Assembly (NCBI GenBank): GCA_000697665.1 | Contig: KL197716.1 | Coordinates: forward strand, 790,202 to 854,201 | Direction: 5' to 3' | DNA: 64,000 nt | Origin: Jaapia argillacea MUCL 33604 | Lineage: Eukaryota; Basidiomycota; Agaricomycetes; Jaapiales; Jaapiaceae | Shown here: positions 45,899-57,191 of the stretch, piece by piece | Position numbering within the stretch: the first letter of the stretch is position 1 | Layout: every line of letters begins with the position of its first letter | Program-made: the position numbers and the translations under genes | Notes under the pieces: generated by a model | The model's database searches: none | Told to the model about the DNA's origin: nothing | What the model saw: only the letters and a program-made list of their open reading frames with translations

Positions 45899-47204
45899 TC
45901 ACAGACAGTCGGTAGGATCCCAGTCAGTCACCAGATCTACAGCCGAAAATCTTGTAAATCGTCGCGCCGAAAGTGAATTCGTCGTGGTCAGCTTACATTC
46001 ATCAAGGCTATCTAATTCAGCCAATTCCTCCGGCGTGAGCTCAAAGTCGAAGATGTTCGCATTCGCTACTATCCTCGCCTGGGAGGCTGATTTGGGAATA
46101 CAAACGTAACCCTAGGATGACCGAGGGCTCAGCCACATCTACTTTCATCAAGATATATGAGAACTCACGTGCTGCACTGAGTAGCGCAGAAGAATATGTG
46201 CTGGAGTTTTTTTGTACTTCTCAGCAAGTTTGACGAGGGATGGGTGCCTAAACTTCAATCCTCGGACTAGTGGGGCCCAAGCCTGAAAACGGCATGTTCG
46301 GAGGAAAGGTCACAGTTTACGAAAGTTTGTAAACTCACTTCCAATACTATGTTATGTTCTTGACAGAAACCAACGACATCTTTCCGCGTCATAAATGGAT
46401 GTAGATCGATCTGGCAGAGGGCGTGAGATTCTCTCAGATTTCGGGGGAGTGGGAATAGGGGATGACAAACCTGATTAATGACTGGTAGTGGTCCTCCCAG
46501 AGCAACCATCTCCCGCAGGTGACGCACTCCAAAACAGCTCACGCCAATGCTTTTTAATTTGCCTTCATTTTGCGCCTCGCAAATAGCCTTCCAACTATCC
46601 TTCCTCGCTTGAGGTCCGCCAAGGGGACTGTGCATGAGATAGAGATCAATGTAACTCAAACCAGAGGCATCCAGGGAAGCTTGAATAGCACGTTTTGTGG
46701 CAGCGTAACCGCTATTGGACTTCAGCTTGGTGGTGTAGTAGATAGTCGATCTCGGCGTGTTTGTTTCTCGGCAGAAATCCTGTATGGCTTGGCCACATTC
46801 ACGCTCGTTCTCGTACCAAGCCGCCGTGTCCTGTGAAACCGGCCGTGCCATAAACGTTCAATAAGGCCGTGATGGCTCACTGACAGCGAAGGGTACTTGC
46901 GACATGTCTGTACCCGGCCTGTAGGGGAATAACGGTGTCATCGGACCGATCTCGAGGATGTGAAGGAGCTGCGGACCTCTAGTGCCCATTTTACTCCTTT
47001 GTAGGCACCCTCGCCATCAAGTTCATAAGTACCTGACTCAGATGAGGTTCAGGAAAAGATCTCGCTTGGTTAGCACCTACCGAAACCGAGGACGGGTATA
47101 GCATTCCCGTCGCTCAGCTAAAGACAGATGGGTCAGATAGCGATCTAATGGGGTGGAGACGTAGAACTCACCTTGATCGTTGATTCCAGTTTCAAGTCGG
47201 CCAT
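45899..47204 (-). CDS. Aldo/keto reductase
   Basis: The start at 47204 gives MADLKLESTIK, then LSDGNAIPVLGFG and TYELDGEGAYKGVKWALE. Then comes an 18-nt exon encoding AGYRHV (46901-46918), then DTAAWYENERECGQAI. Catalytic tetrad: Asp and Tyr in DTAAWYENE, Lys in YYTTKLKS and His in YLMHSPLGG. Later pieces are VINQIDLHPFMTRKDV, EAWAPLVRGLKFRHPSL, GYVCIPKSASQARIVANANI (NADPH-binding end) and LDEYLVTDWDPTDCL with TGA at 45899. All introns join in frame. The intron after the 18-nt exon starts with GCAAGT, giving a GC-AG intron; a GT choice 3 nt earlier would delete the conserved residue before the catalytic Asp. NADPH-dependent carbonyl reduction in the cytosol is expected; the substrate is unknown. 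Confidence 0.88.
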
Positions 47205-50200
47205 CGTGAGCGGAGCGTCTTCCTTAGAAGTTATGCCGCTGAAGTTCAAGTTATTAAAGGAAAACCTTTCAGATATGATAATCGCGGGATGATCACGTGA
47301 TAAATGACGTGACCATGAACAATACAACCTGGAGCTCGCGCTGGCTCAGGGTACCGACGTTCTCCGATGCATGTGGTGCCACACTTCGTCGCTGTACTTA
47401 GTAGTTGCACAGAAACTGGAGATCCACGAATAGTCAGCCATACATAGGTACGGCCGAAAGCGCGATGGACGTGTCCAAGTCTTTCACCCTTGGGAATGAG
47501 ATCATGTCCAAATTTACTCCCTTCCGTGAGTTGCACACGTCAATGTATGGGGACAGGCCAGAGCATCGCCGTATCCGAAGAAGCCTGAGAGAACGCTTAA
47601 CGGGTCCGAAGATACAAATAAGACAGTCGAACACCTTCCCAGAACGCTTTTTGGGAAGGTGGTGGATCGGCGACAGTGTGTCGTGAGTGACAAAAGGTGT
47701 CCCATGTCAACGGGGTGAAGATTGGTGAAAACGGAGGACGATGTCATGCATGCCAGATATGGGGATGCTGCCGAAAGAAACCGGGCGAAGCATCGAAAAT
47801 ACGGCGGAGGAGCGAAAGATAGCCACTGACAGCATCCTGTGTAGCCAATGAACTTTCCAATTATTGTTCAGCAGTATGTATAACATCACCTAGACGTCTG
47901 CGAAGGGATGCGCACCGATATTATCAAAGTCGAGTCAGGAGCGTGATAGTATATGCATCTCAGCAAGGGTCTGCGACGAAGTCACGGCATGGCACAGGTG
48001 GTAAACAACTTGTCGTATTAATTCAACAGTGGTATGGACGATCAGGCGGGATGTGGGCACTAGAAGACAACTGAATGAAGTAGTAGGGAAGTAATATGTT
48101 GCACATGGTGGGGGAGATGATCGCCCACTCGCCTCTTTGCATAACACAGTAACTCACGTAAACGGGAGCCGGTGGCATTTTGAGTTTTGTCAAGCTCAGA
48201 TCGGATTTTGGGTGCGAAGATTGGGGCTAGCGCTTCTGGGGAAAGGACCCGCGAACGCGTGTACCAACGCGTGTTTTGTACGATGTAACGATACCAATCG
48301 CGGGATGAGGATCACATTCGAACGGGCATGAGGGGGCGGGAGGGAATGGAGAGGGCAGCCGAAAACCTTGCGGAAAAAACTCCATTGAATGCTTGGGGCC
48401 AGCGCAACTTCCGCCAAACCTAGCGTTAGATCGAACCAGACCCGCAAATAGGGCAACGAAGTGTTGGCGGTCCCGAGAAAATAAATGGGGGTAGGAAAAC
48501 AGCAGCCGCAATGTCGCCCAGGAATATCAAACATCCATATCTGAAGGCGTTCCGAGTTCGTGCGACAAGGAGGGTTAGTAGTGGGACACACGTAAGGGAA
48601 TCAAAAAGAATCAACACCAAGACTGGAGATGATTCAAACCATCATCGACACCTGTGGTGGAGTTGTCGTTCAACCTGACCGTCGTGGCGTTTCCGTGGCG
48701 TTTGGGAGCGTTAATGAAATCTTTCCCACGGTTGGCCTGACCTCCCCTTCCGCTCCCCTGCATTTGCCATCTGTCACTCTGTTCGCTGTTGTCTTTCCTG
48801 CTGGCGATTACAAGCGCCCTTCGGTTTTTAGAAAAACCAAGATGACTCCCCTTGTGCGTGCTTCTATCTTGTGAACCGGGCCGCTGTTCAGGCCTTGAGG
48901 TCCGCCAACCCCTGCGAGCGCTCCCCTCAAGTAGGTTTGAGGGAAACCCCCATTCCTCGATGCTGAAGCTTCTCCATCGCACATAGATTATCCCCATGTG
49001 ACGTTATCGATACTTACGAATGGACGATAGGTGGCAGATAACGGATGCTATGTATCCAGCGTTCGAGTAGATCAGCATTGATAACATAAGAAATCGCGAA
49101 CTGGTGGCGCCTCTGATATGGACGGCATTATCCCCTCGCCTTTGGGTCTTATGATGTCACTGAGACTCGATGATGACCGGTCTCAGCTGTTGAAAACACG
49201 GGGTGGTCATACTCGAGGACCATATGTGTATCCGGTTGTTCTCCAGGAGCCCTTCGTTTGCCATCAGAAGTTGCTTCGAACACGAGGCAGATACCATTCA
49301 TTCCCAAGAATCACGGGTCAACAGTCGTGTTCCCTCCCTCCGATGGAGGCGCACATTGTTGGACAACGTAATTGTTTGAACTGCCACTAGGGTGGGGAAG
49401 GAGGTGAGTGGCAGCTCTGTGTAAAATGTTGTTATGCTTGACCCTCTTGCCCATTCCACACTCAATATCCAGCAATTATTACGGGCGTCTGGTTATTTCG
49501 GTCACGATGGCGTGTCTCTGGGCGGCCGGTTTGTGCTGCTATTTTCCTTGACTGTGCTGTCGATGGTTCCAGATTCAAAGTCGTTGGAGCTCAGGAAACG
49601 TGATCAAACGTGTTGCCTTCTCTTAGCGGCGAAAGAGACGCTCCAAAATACGAAAGCACCGCTGATCCGATCTCGACAATCTACATTTGCTGCTGAAGAT
49701 CCCCCTGTCCTCGCGATGTCAAAATCCATACGTACCCAAACCGCCCTCCGCGAGAGGTTGGGCGTGAGATCCCGCTGGCAAGGGATGTAGATTATGTCAA
49801 GACGGGCAGAAGCCAATCTCTAGGGTTTTCTCAAGCGAATTGTCCAATCATTTGTTGACTTGTGGCTGCGATGATCGTGGTTCTGGTTATGTTGTCCTCC
49901 CTAAGTCCTATGTTCTCCGGCACACATCAACGCTTAGCGTTCCCGTTGCTCACCTCCTCACCACCCCAGCTAGATCGTGTTTGCCGACCGATCGTGAAGC
50001 GAATCATCTTTTTCAATCTTTTGATAATTGTGACAAGTCCCACTGCCGAAGTACTGACATCCATGTCCCAGATCCAACTCTACGTCTGAGACAATTCAGA
50101 GCAATTGCATAGCACTTGGACCCTGTCCCTGAAAACGCAGACGTCATGGAATGCGCAACGAGGCCGGAAGTGCTGTAGATGTTTAGATTGAGTGCAAGCA

Positions 50201-50605
50201 GAACGCTGACATGATTAATCGCTGAGTTGAAATTTACCCCCGCCGCGGCACGCATCTCAAATCGCAGCAGAACAAAGAAGATGGTGTGTCGATAACAGAA
50301 CCGAGCAAGTCCGTAACTTACCATCAAAGGACAGCCTCCGAAATTAGAACCGGGGATGAGAACTCAGAAATCTCCTGTTCTGAACCGGCCTGCTGGCGGT
50401 TACACCCTCGATTCGTAGGTACTAGTCAGCAATTTTCGAGCGTGCAAGCGCCGTCCAACGCCACGGTTGCCATGAGGAGGCTAACGGCAATCGGCAGCTC
50501 ACAAGACCTACCACGAATTGGGGAGAGCATCTTTTTACTATAAGTGCTCAGATATGGATCCTACACTCGATACAATCGGTGGCCCCTTTGCCTTCACTGC
50601 GTGGT
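47205..50605. other. Large gene-poor interval
   Basis: About 3.4 kb with many short ORFs on all frames (for example 48611-48997 minus and 49434-49790 plus) but no domain, paralog or convincing splice model. The last part is the promoter of the WOPR gene; long promoters are usual for this family. I found no terminal repeats. Confidence 0.5.
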
Positions 50606-52219
50606 ATGTTTGTGACTCCCTCTTCTGACGATGTGCATCCCTTCAGTGGGTTCATCGAAACCACGGCCGATGCGCTTCGCCTCGTCCAAGCGGCCCGACA
50701 AGGAGTGATTCCTCGCATAACTCGCCGGCTCAATGACTTCGAACGTAGATCGATGATCAGGAGTGGCTCAGTCTTTGTTTTCAATGTGGAGGAGAGTGGG
50801 ATGAAGAGGTGGACGGAAGGACTGGCGTGGTCCCCCAGCCGGATGTCGGGAAACTTTCTGGTGGGTTGCAGAATACCTCTTGGCATGCATTCCCATGTCT
50901 TCCTTGATTATGACCTAATCATCAGTATCCCAGGTGTACCGAGAGGTCACAGAACGGGGTTCCACCAGGACGGGACAGAGGAAGCCGTACGGCGACGCAT
51001 CCGCCAGCGACGCGGGCCACCACGCCAACGATCAGGACGCTTATAAACCAGGGGGCTTGATAAAGAAGGCGAGTTCCCAAAAATACTATCGGTATCATGG
51101 CTGACACGGCGATTTCGCAGACGATCACAGTCAATATCGACGGAACCGACTACCACTTAATATCCTACTATACTCAGGAAGACATTAGTTCAGGACGCCT
51201 ACAGCGTCCACTGTCCCGTCAGGATATCATGGCTATGGATAGATCGTTCGAGGCGGACCAACTGAAGAGCTCGAGAAATCCACTGAAGTTCACGACCGGT
51301 AGTGACGGGAAGTTACGGCTCCTGTACGTCATGTCAATCCTGAGTTTCCTTGTCGCCAGTCACTCATGACAGTGTGCGCTGATGTCCAGAAGGGACGGGC
51401 ATGATCCTAATGATCGCAGACGGCGAGCTTCTGACGTGAGAGCGACATCCCCAACACCCTCAGGTTGGACCCCTTCGCGTGAGATGTGCGTGCTTCTAGT
51501 TTCCGATTAGATTCGCCCCCTTGTTTTCTGACTTCCTATTTCTGCCGCCGGTCTATAATTCAGTTCTGTCGACACGGGAGCAGTACCAACCCCAAGGGCA
51601 GTACCTTCGTGGCCTTATGGTACCAGTGGTGCAAATGTCCCCACGCTTCCATCGGTGTCTTCGCATAGTATAGCAAGTTCTAGCTCAAGCCACAGGGTAT
51701 CGGAATCACCGTCGTCATTCCCCGCGCAAAGACATTGGATGCATCGTGGGTCTAAGGGCGATCTTCACGCCGGCTCCCCACACTCTCCGTCGGAATCAAG
51801 GCATACTTCAAGTAAGCCGTTAAGGCTCTGGAACCTGTAGTATCACTCACATTCCCACTCACTTTCATGGCACAGGATCCTCGCACGGGGCTCCAGATTT
51901 TGCCTACCAATCCTACCACCTTACCCCGTCTCCGTCCACACCCAGCAGTGGATACCATTCACCGCATACGCCATATCCACCTCCGAATGCGGATGGTATC
52001 TATCCTTCTCACCACACGAGTGCCACGTCTCCTACATCTCCGTCTTCGTCTTCGTGGTCATGGAGCAGCAGCAGCAACAGTAGTAACAATCAACTCCCAT
52101 ACCCGATCCCCACCTCTCACCAACATACTCAGCAAGTTGCACCTTTGGCGCAATATGATGGAACGAGTTATCAGACTTCTGACCAGTATGCGGGGTTCAA
52201 CGGATATCAAAGACGTTGA
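50606..52219 (+). CDS. WOPR (Gti1/Pac2) transcription factor
   Basis: The ATG at 50606 gives MFVTPSSDDVHPFSGFIETT, matching the family's F-x-G-[FY]-I-x-T-T opening. An alternative first exon from 50554 would skip the HPF residues. WOPRa continues ALRLVQAARQGVIPRITRRL, RSMIRSGSVFVFNVEESG, MKRWTEGLAWSPSRMSGNFL and, after an intron, VYREVTERG. A disordered linker leads to GGLIKK, an intron (51069-51120, GC-AG), then WOPRb TITVNIDGTDYHLISYYTQE and DISSGRLQRP. The rest (about 51310-52219) is a Ser/Pro/Tyr/Gln-rich tail over several exons ending FNGYQRR. Family members (Wor1, Ryp1, Sge1, Pac2, Gti1) are DNA-binding switches of morphology, mating or secretion. The target here is unknown. Confidence 0.87.
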
Positions 52220-52524
52220 GTTTGTATTACCTCTCGCAACTCGAGTATCCCATCATTCCGGACGAGAGCTTATTGTCTCGCTGGTCATGTTACATCATGC
52301 GTCTCTCTGTCGTTTGTTTGATCTGGCCCTCGGGGAATCAGTGTTATTTGCGTAACGCACACCTTACTATCGTAGTGGAATCAATATCGCGGTCACCACA
52401 TACTCTCTCCAGCGCAACGCGTTCCACATCTCCCGCTCTTCAAGATGAGTCCACGCTCTCTAACAAACGAAACAACGTCTGACTGACTACTGTATCCAAT
52501 GCGGAAGTGAAGCCAACGAACTGT
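52220..52524. other. Intergenic between convergent genes
   Basis: 3' flanks of the WOPR gene and tfb2. No gene seen. Confidence 0.5.
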
Positions 52525-54649
52525 TTAACCACCACCACCACCACCCGTTCTCCTCTCGATGAAGCCTCTGATATTTGCATGTCCTTCTAGGCTTCCGAAG
52601 AAGCATCGTTTGGCCGGGCTTTCCCATACCACGACGCCAAGCTGTTTCGCGTAGTTCAGGACGTACTCGTAATCTGCCTGCGAGGCAAAAGCGGTATACA
52701 GATAACCTGGGTAGGAGAGGCCGTCAGTCCGAGCATCGCAGGGCGGCGACAATATCCAACCTTCTTCAGACTTGAGGCGATTGCGTTCCAACTCCCACAA
52801 ACGAATCTGATCTTGTACCGTCACAGGGATCAGAGGGTTCTGGACGAACAGGAGGTGAGCCAGTGGTCCGAAAACGCCGGTTAGGGACGAGAAGAGTTAA
52901 TCAAGTACGTTTTTACGCATTTGCGGGTGTGCATGAGCGGCAAGATAACTGATAATCTTGGTGATAAAGCATGAATAGGCAGAACATAAACGCTGAAGGG
53001 CCGAAGTCCGAACCTGATCGGCTGTGATCCCATTTGCCAACGCTTTTCGAACGCTATCTCTCGTTACCGCACCGACAACTAGATTCTGGAACCGATATTT
53101 CAACGCCGCAAACAGGTTCAAGACGGCCGTCTGCAATGGATTGTCTAGATGGGATGTGTCGTTAAGTGTGCTAACGTATGATTTGTGGAGTAGATTCACC
53201 CGTGTATGCGTAGAGTCGGTAATTAGTTTCTAAAACAATGAAACCTTGGTCTTGCGTTCCTGTCCCTGTGCTCGCAGAAGTGGGAAGCGGCGGTAGTGAC
53301 GATGTGAGAGTGGTGGAGAGTCGGGTAGGACTGAAACGCCGGGAGGATGCCTGGCACTGCGGTCAGAAATCTGACGGATCGACCCGTGGCAGCTCGAAAG
53401 CTAGGCATCAGATCTACCCACCTTCCGCTGCCAAATAAGCCCATAGTCGCGGAGATCCTCCAGCATTGCCTTTTGGGTGTCGCTTAGACTTTCAGCGGAG
53501 TACTCCTACATCATCGCTAACGTTGAATGTTTGATGCAACAACGTTACAGTTACGCACCCGCCCTAAATCCATGGTCGAAAGCATGAAGAGGAAGCTGAG
53601 AACCTCAACCAGGTCCATCTGCCGTTCCTGTAAAATCCGTGAGACCCAGGCACGGGGAACGGCTAAGATCGTACCTCTGCCATATGAAGATATTGGAGCA
53701 GGAGCTGCCATAGTTGGTCGTGAGGAGAGTGGAGTAGGAACTGGAAGCCGGCAGACGTGATCTGTAATGCGGATCCGCTGGAAGAGCCAATTAGAAGTTT
53801 GGGCTGGTGGGAGGAAACTATTCATACTGCGAGGTGGCCATGAGCCGGCTGCGCTGGAGCAAATATAGAACGCCTGCAGACGGTTTGGCGAGGACTTGGC
53901 CGGTACCTGAGGAGACCATGTAGTGGAGAATCGTCTGAATGGTGAGTCAGAAGGTCAGCAATGTGGCGACGGCCAAGCTTTCGGCTGGGTGGCCATACTT
54001 CCCAACGCTCCACAGCGAACGCGTCTAAAGCTTCGACGCCACTAGACGGGTGCTTATCGTCCTTGGCGGCTGGAACCCCGAAGCTACCGCTCGTACCACT
54101 GAGAGAGGTCACACAGAAGTCTGAACGTTTTATCTATCTCACTTACCCTCCTGTGATAGCTTGACGGAAGCTGGTTTTGAAAGTTGTATTCAGATTGAGC
54201 TTCGGAGACTGTTTTGTTGCGGGATTCAAAAGATTGGTCACGATATGCAGGCGAGATAAGACCAAGAGAGAACTGTCGTAAAGTCTGCAGCCAGAAAAGA
54301 TTCAATTCTGGTATTAGACGAGGTGCGGAGTTGAATACATTTTGCCTTCAGGGGTGACCCAAGCGGCCATTGTCAGGGAAGGAATAGCGGACTCAAGCCA
54401 CAGAAGATTCATCACAAGCTGCCTCTCGAGAGGACCTAGTAGCCTGAAGGTGATAGTAACATTAGGCGGGGAAAAAAATAGGATTGCGGAACAATCCAAC
54501 CGAAAGATGGAGAGGCATGCAGAGGGCCGTTGATACAGACGTGTCAGAGTGTTTTGTGATTGTGATTGAAGGAAGGGCAAGAGCGGGTGGGGGACGTGCT
54601 CCGCTGGAGTTTTGGCATCTCGGCCCTTGGCTGCTTTCGTGCTCGACAT
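52525..54649 (-). CDS. tfb2: TFIIH core subunit Tfb2 (p52/GTF2H4)
   Basis: The start at 54649 gives MSSTKAAKGRDAKTPAEHVP, then LTRLYQRPSACLSIFR and LLGPLERQLVMNLLWLESAI, the conserved opening of p52. Next come PELNLFWLQTLRQFSLGLIS, EALDAFAVERWEVWPPS, and MDLVEVLSFLFMLSTMDLGR, then NLVVGAVTRDSVRKALANGI with TADQIISYLAAHAHPQMRKN, and TVQDQIRLWELERNRLKSEE. The C-terminal part that contacts Tfb5 reads YLYTAFASQADYEYVLNYAK, then QLGVVVWESPAKRCFF and GHANIRGFI, followed by a short Gly run. Introns are short and in frame where checked. Tfb2 anchors and stimulates the XPB/Ssl2 helicase in transcription and nucleotide excision repair (nucleus). It is divergent from nas6 with 288 bp between starts. It looks intact. 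Confidence 0.9.
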
Positions 54650-54937
54650 ACTGTCAGGCTCGACCTCGACGAGCTAGGAGAGATAGGTTCCCCAGGGCGC
54701 CAAGCAGGGGAATATCTGATGAACAGTACCAATGGCTCCCGCTGATGGTGATGATGTTGGAAGCAAGAGGTGGCACAACAGCCGAGGCGAATTTCACACT
54801 GAGTTTTGGAACCGAGTCAAGTTCACACTACGCGTCCCGGACGCGTACGTAAGTGCTCATGTCCACCTTTGTGGCCAAATCCTCACAGCCCGAGCCGATT
54901 GACATTGTGTCTTTCCTCGCTATCCATCTTATGCACA
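54650..54937. promoter_or_regulatory. 288-bp divergent promoter, tfb2 / nas6
   Basis: Back-to-back start codons of two housekeeping genes. No specific element was identified with confidence. Confidence 0.5.
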
Positions 54938-56156
54938 ATGGCAACGTTATCGATACACAACGCTGCGCAGAATAGTGAGTTGACTCGTGTACGGCCTTCT
55001 CTGATATGGAACTTGATGCACCTTTTCAGAGCAGTTCTACCTTGTAAGATCGCTTGTTACTGGGGATCCGAAGCTGGTTGATGCTCTGGATGCTGTATGT
55101 CCTTATTTCCACCTAAAGGATCATCTCCTGATTCGCCGTATAGGATCAACGAACCCCTCTACATTGGGCTGCTTCCTCGGGTTCGGTCGAGATCACTCAA
55201 TATCTCCTTAACCAAAACGCGGAAGTAGACAAGCCCGACAACAGTGGTTGGACGCCTCTGCATATCGCCGGTACGATCCTCACCAGATTGTGACAACTCA
55301 ACTGATCATACTTCGGGACCTTCTTTCCTTCCAGTCAGTGCCGGTAATGATGGAGTTGTCCGAGAGTTGATAGGGGCGGGAGCGGACGTCAAGAAGACCA
55401 ATGATAAAGGTATAACACCTCTGTAAGTCTATTCTATCGTTGTGTTCCATGTCGCTAACCCGGGCAATATGAGAGGCATTACGCCGCTTCTAAATCTCGG
55501 CTGGATGTAAGCTTTCCGATTTGGTTCGTATTCGGCGATCCAAATTTTAATCTAACTTTTAGGTCGCAAAGTTGTTGATAGAGAGAGGAGCCGATGTACG
55601 CCCGGCTGTACCACGGTTCACCGGACATCGCTGAAGGAATGTCTAGATCAACGCCAAGGATAGGGCAAATCAGACGCCATTGTGGGTACCTCGATCCATA
55701 CACTTCATGATCGAGAGTTCTAAGAACTTTATCCCATCTCAGGCATCGTGCTGCGACGACAGGATCAACAGGGTTAATCACGCTTCTCTTGCATCCACCG
55801 GAGGGTTCCCCGAAGACACGGTTAAACACAGGGGATCGCATCGGTACGATCTACGCCTTCCACATGACAGGACGATGCACCATATTAACGTACTCCCCGT
55901 CAGGAAACACACCACTTCATTTAGCCATGGAATCTGCACACGCCGAAGCGGCTGTTCTACTGATTGAGGCTGGCGCAGATCGGGGTCGAGTGAGTCCACG
56001 TCCGGTGATTCGTATTGCTTCTATGCTGATCGATTGGTGGATTGTTAGACGAACGTTGATGGAGAGATGCCGGAGCAACTCGAAGGTGTTGGGGGTCAGG
56101 AACAGAAGCGGGCCAGGCAGTATGTCGCTGAGCGGTGTGGAAAGTTCGATGAGTGA
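54938..56156 (+). CDS. nas6: Proteasome assembly chaperone Nas6 (PSMD10/gankyrin), ankyrin repeats
   Basis: The start MATLSIHNAAQN is followed by an intron and KQFYLVRSLVTGDPKLVDAL. Ankyrin units: DQRTPLHWAASSGSVEITQY, NSGWTPLHIAVSAGNDGVVR, DKGITPLHYAASKSRLDVAK, ANQTPLHRAATTGSTGLIT and GNTPLHLAMESAHAEAAVLL, with partial caps at both ends. The C-terminus EGVGGQEQKRARQYVAERCG is diagnostic of gankyrin/Nas6. About seven exons, all joining in frame. Nas6 holds the Rpt3 C-terminal domain during assembly of the 19S regulatory particle in the cytosol. It is divergent from tfb2 and followed at 205 bp by HSBP1 on the same strand. Confidence 0.92.
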
Positions 56157-56361
56157 ATGTTGGTGGCGAGGAAGCACTGAAGTCCTGTATGCTAGCTGTT
56201 GTAGAATCAAGCTGAATTGAGCTTCGAAGTCATTTATCCGACCAGCGTTATGGGAAGCTGGCTGACATTGTGTCGCATGCACTGAACATTCCCTTTCGAC
56301 AAGACCCGCCACAATTTCCATTTTGGGTATCAGCCCAGCCTATCCTCCACCACCGACTTGT

Positions 56362-56932
56362 GATGGCACCTCCACCGAATTCATCTGCCCAACCCCTCAA
56401 AGTCTCCGGATCAACGCCATCGAAACCTCCAACTCGACAAAATACACGCGAATTAACGTCTACGCCCAACAATGCCAACGGGACTGGGTCCTCGTCGGCT
56501 ACAAACGCAGGCCCAACTTCTGTTTCGATTGTGACGAATCCATCAGATATCTCAAGCCCGCACGAGCTTACTGCATACGTGCGTATCAGTTTAGAGCCTT
56601 TCTGTGCGTTTGGGGAAGAAGGAAGAGAAATCTGAGGGCCGTTCTGCACAGGTCGAGTCACTACTCGAACAGCTGGACAGTAGATTCGATGACATGTCTA
56701 ACCAGATCCTTGACCGCAGTGAGTCCAATCCTTGTCAAGTCACTATTGATTCTCGCGTCTCTTATCCTGATGTATAGTGATGCAAATGTCCACCCGAGTC
56801 GATGCACTTGAAGCCTCCATCCAAGATATCATAAACGGCGATATCAACTCCACGCCTCCCCCTTTACCGCAATCGCCACCACCACCAGGATCTGGGAGCG
56901 CACCGAAGAGAGCAGGTAGTGGTTTGCAGTAG
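56362..56932 (+). CDS. HSBP1: Heat shock factor-binding protein 1 (HSBP1)
   Basis: Three exons: 56362-56578, 56651-56717 (VESLLEQLDSRFDDMSNQIL DR split by the splice) and from about 56778 to 56932. The core is the family's short trimeric coiled coil: QLDSRFDDMSNQIL, then RMMQMSTRVDALEASIQDII. An extended disordered N-terminus (about 72 residues, Ser/Thr/Asn rich) is longer than in animals, and the tail is Pro rich (PPPLPQSPPPPG). HSBP1 binds the HSF1 trimer and dampens the heat shock response; it also occurs in WASH-complex assembly. It sits directly downstream of nas6 and converges on the Hsp70-like gene. Confidence 0.85.
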
Positions 56933-57191
56933 CCTCTTAGCGGAGCCGTGGAATGATAAAGCGTATAGTATACCACGATCGTATTTATGTGCGTTATTCA
57001 ACTCCTCCCCAAACACGTTGCTGATCATAAATACTCCACAGAATTGATCTGTATTGACCGGTGTAGCCGTTACATTCGAGGAAGGTAGATAGATATTATT
57101 GGCGGTCCTGCCGCTGCCTTTGGAGCTTCGCTATGGATACATGGAGAAGAATGATAAACAAGCCGTCGCCTATGCTTCCTGTCGATTCTGT

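Noticed and set aside
48611-48997. 128-codon minus ORF in the 47-50 kb gap
   Set aside because: Polar, featureless translation with no supporting signals.
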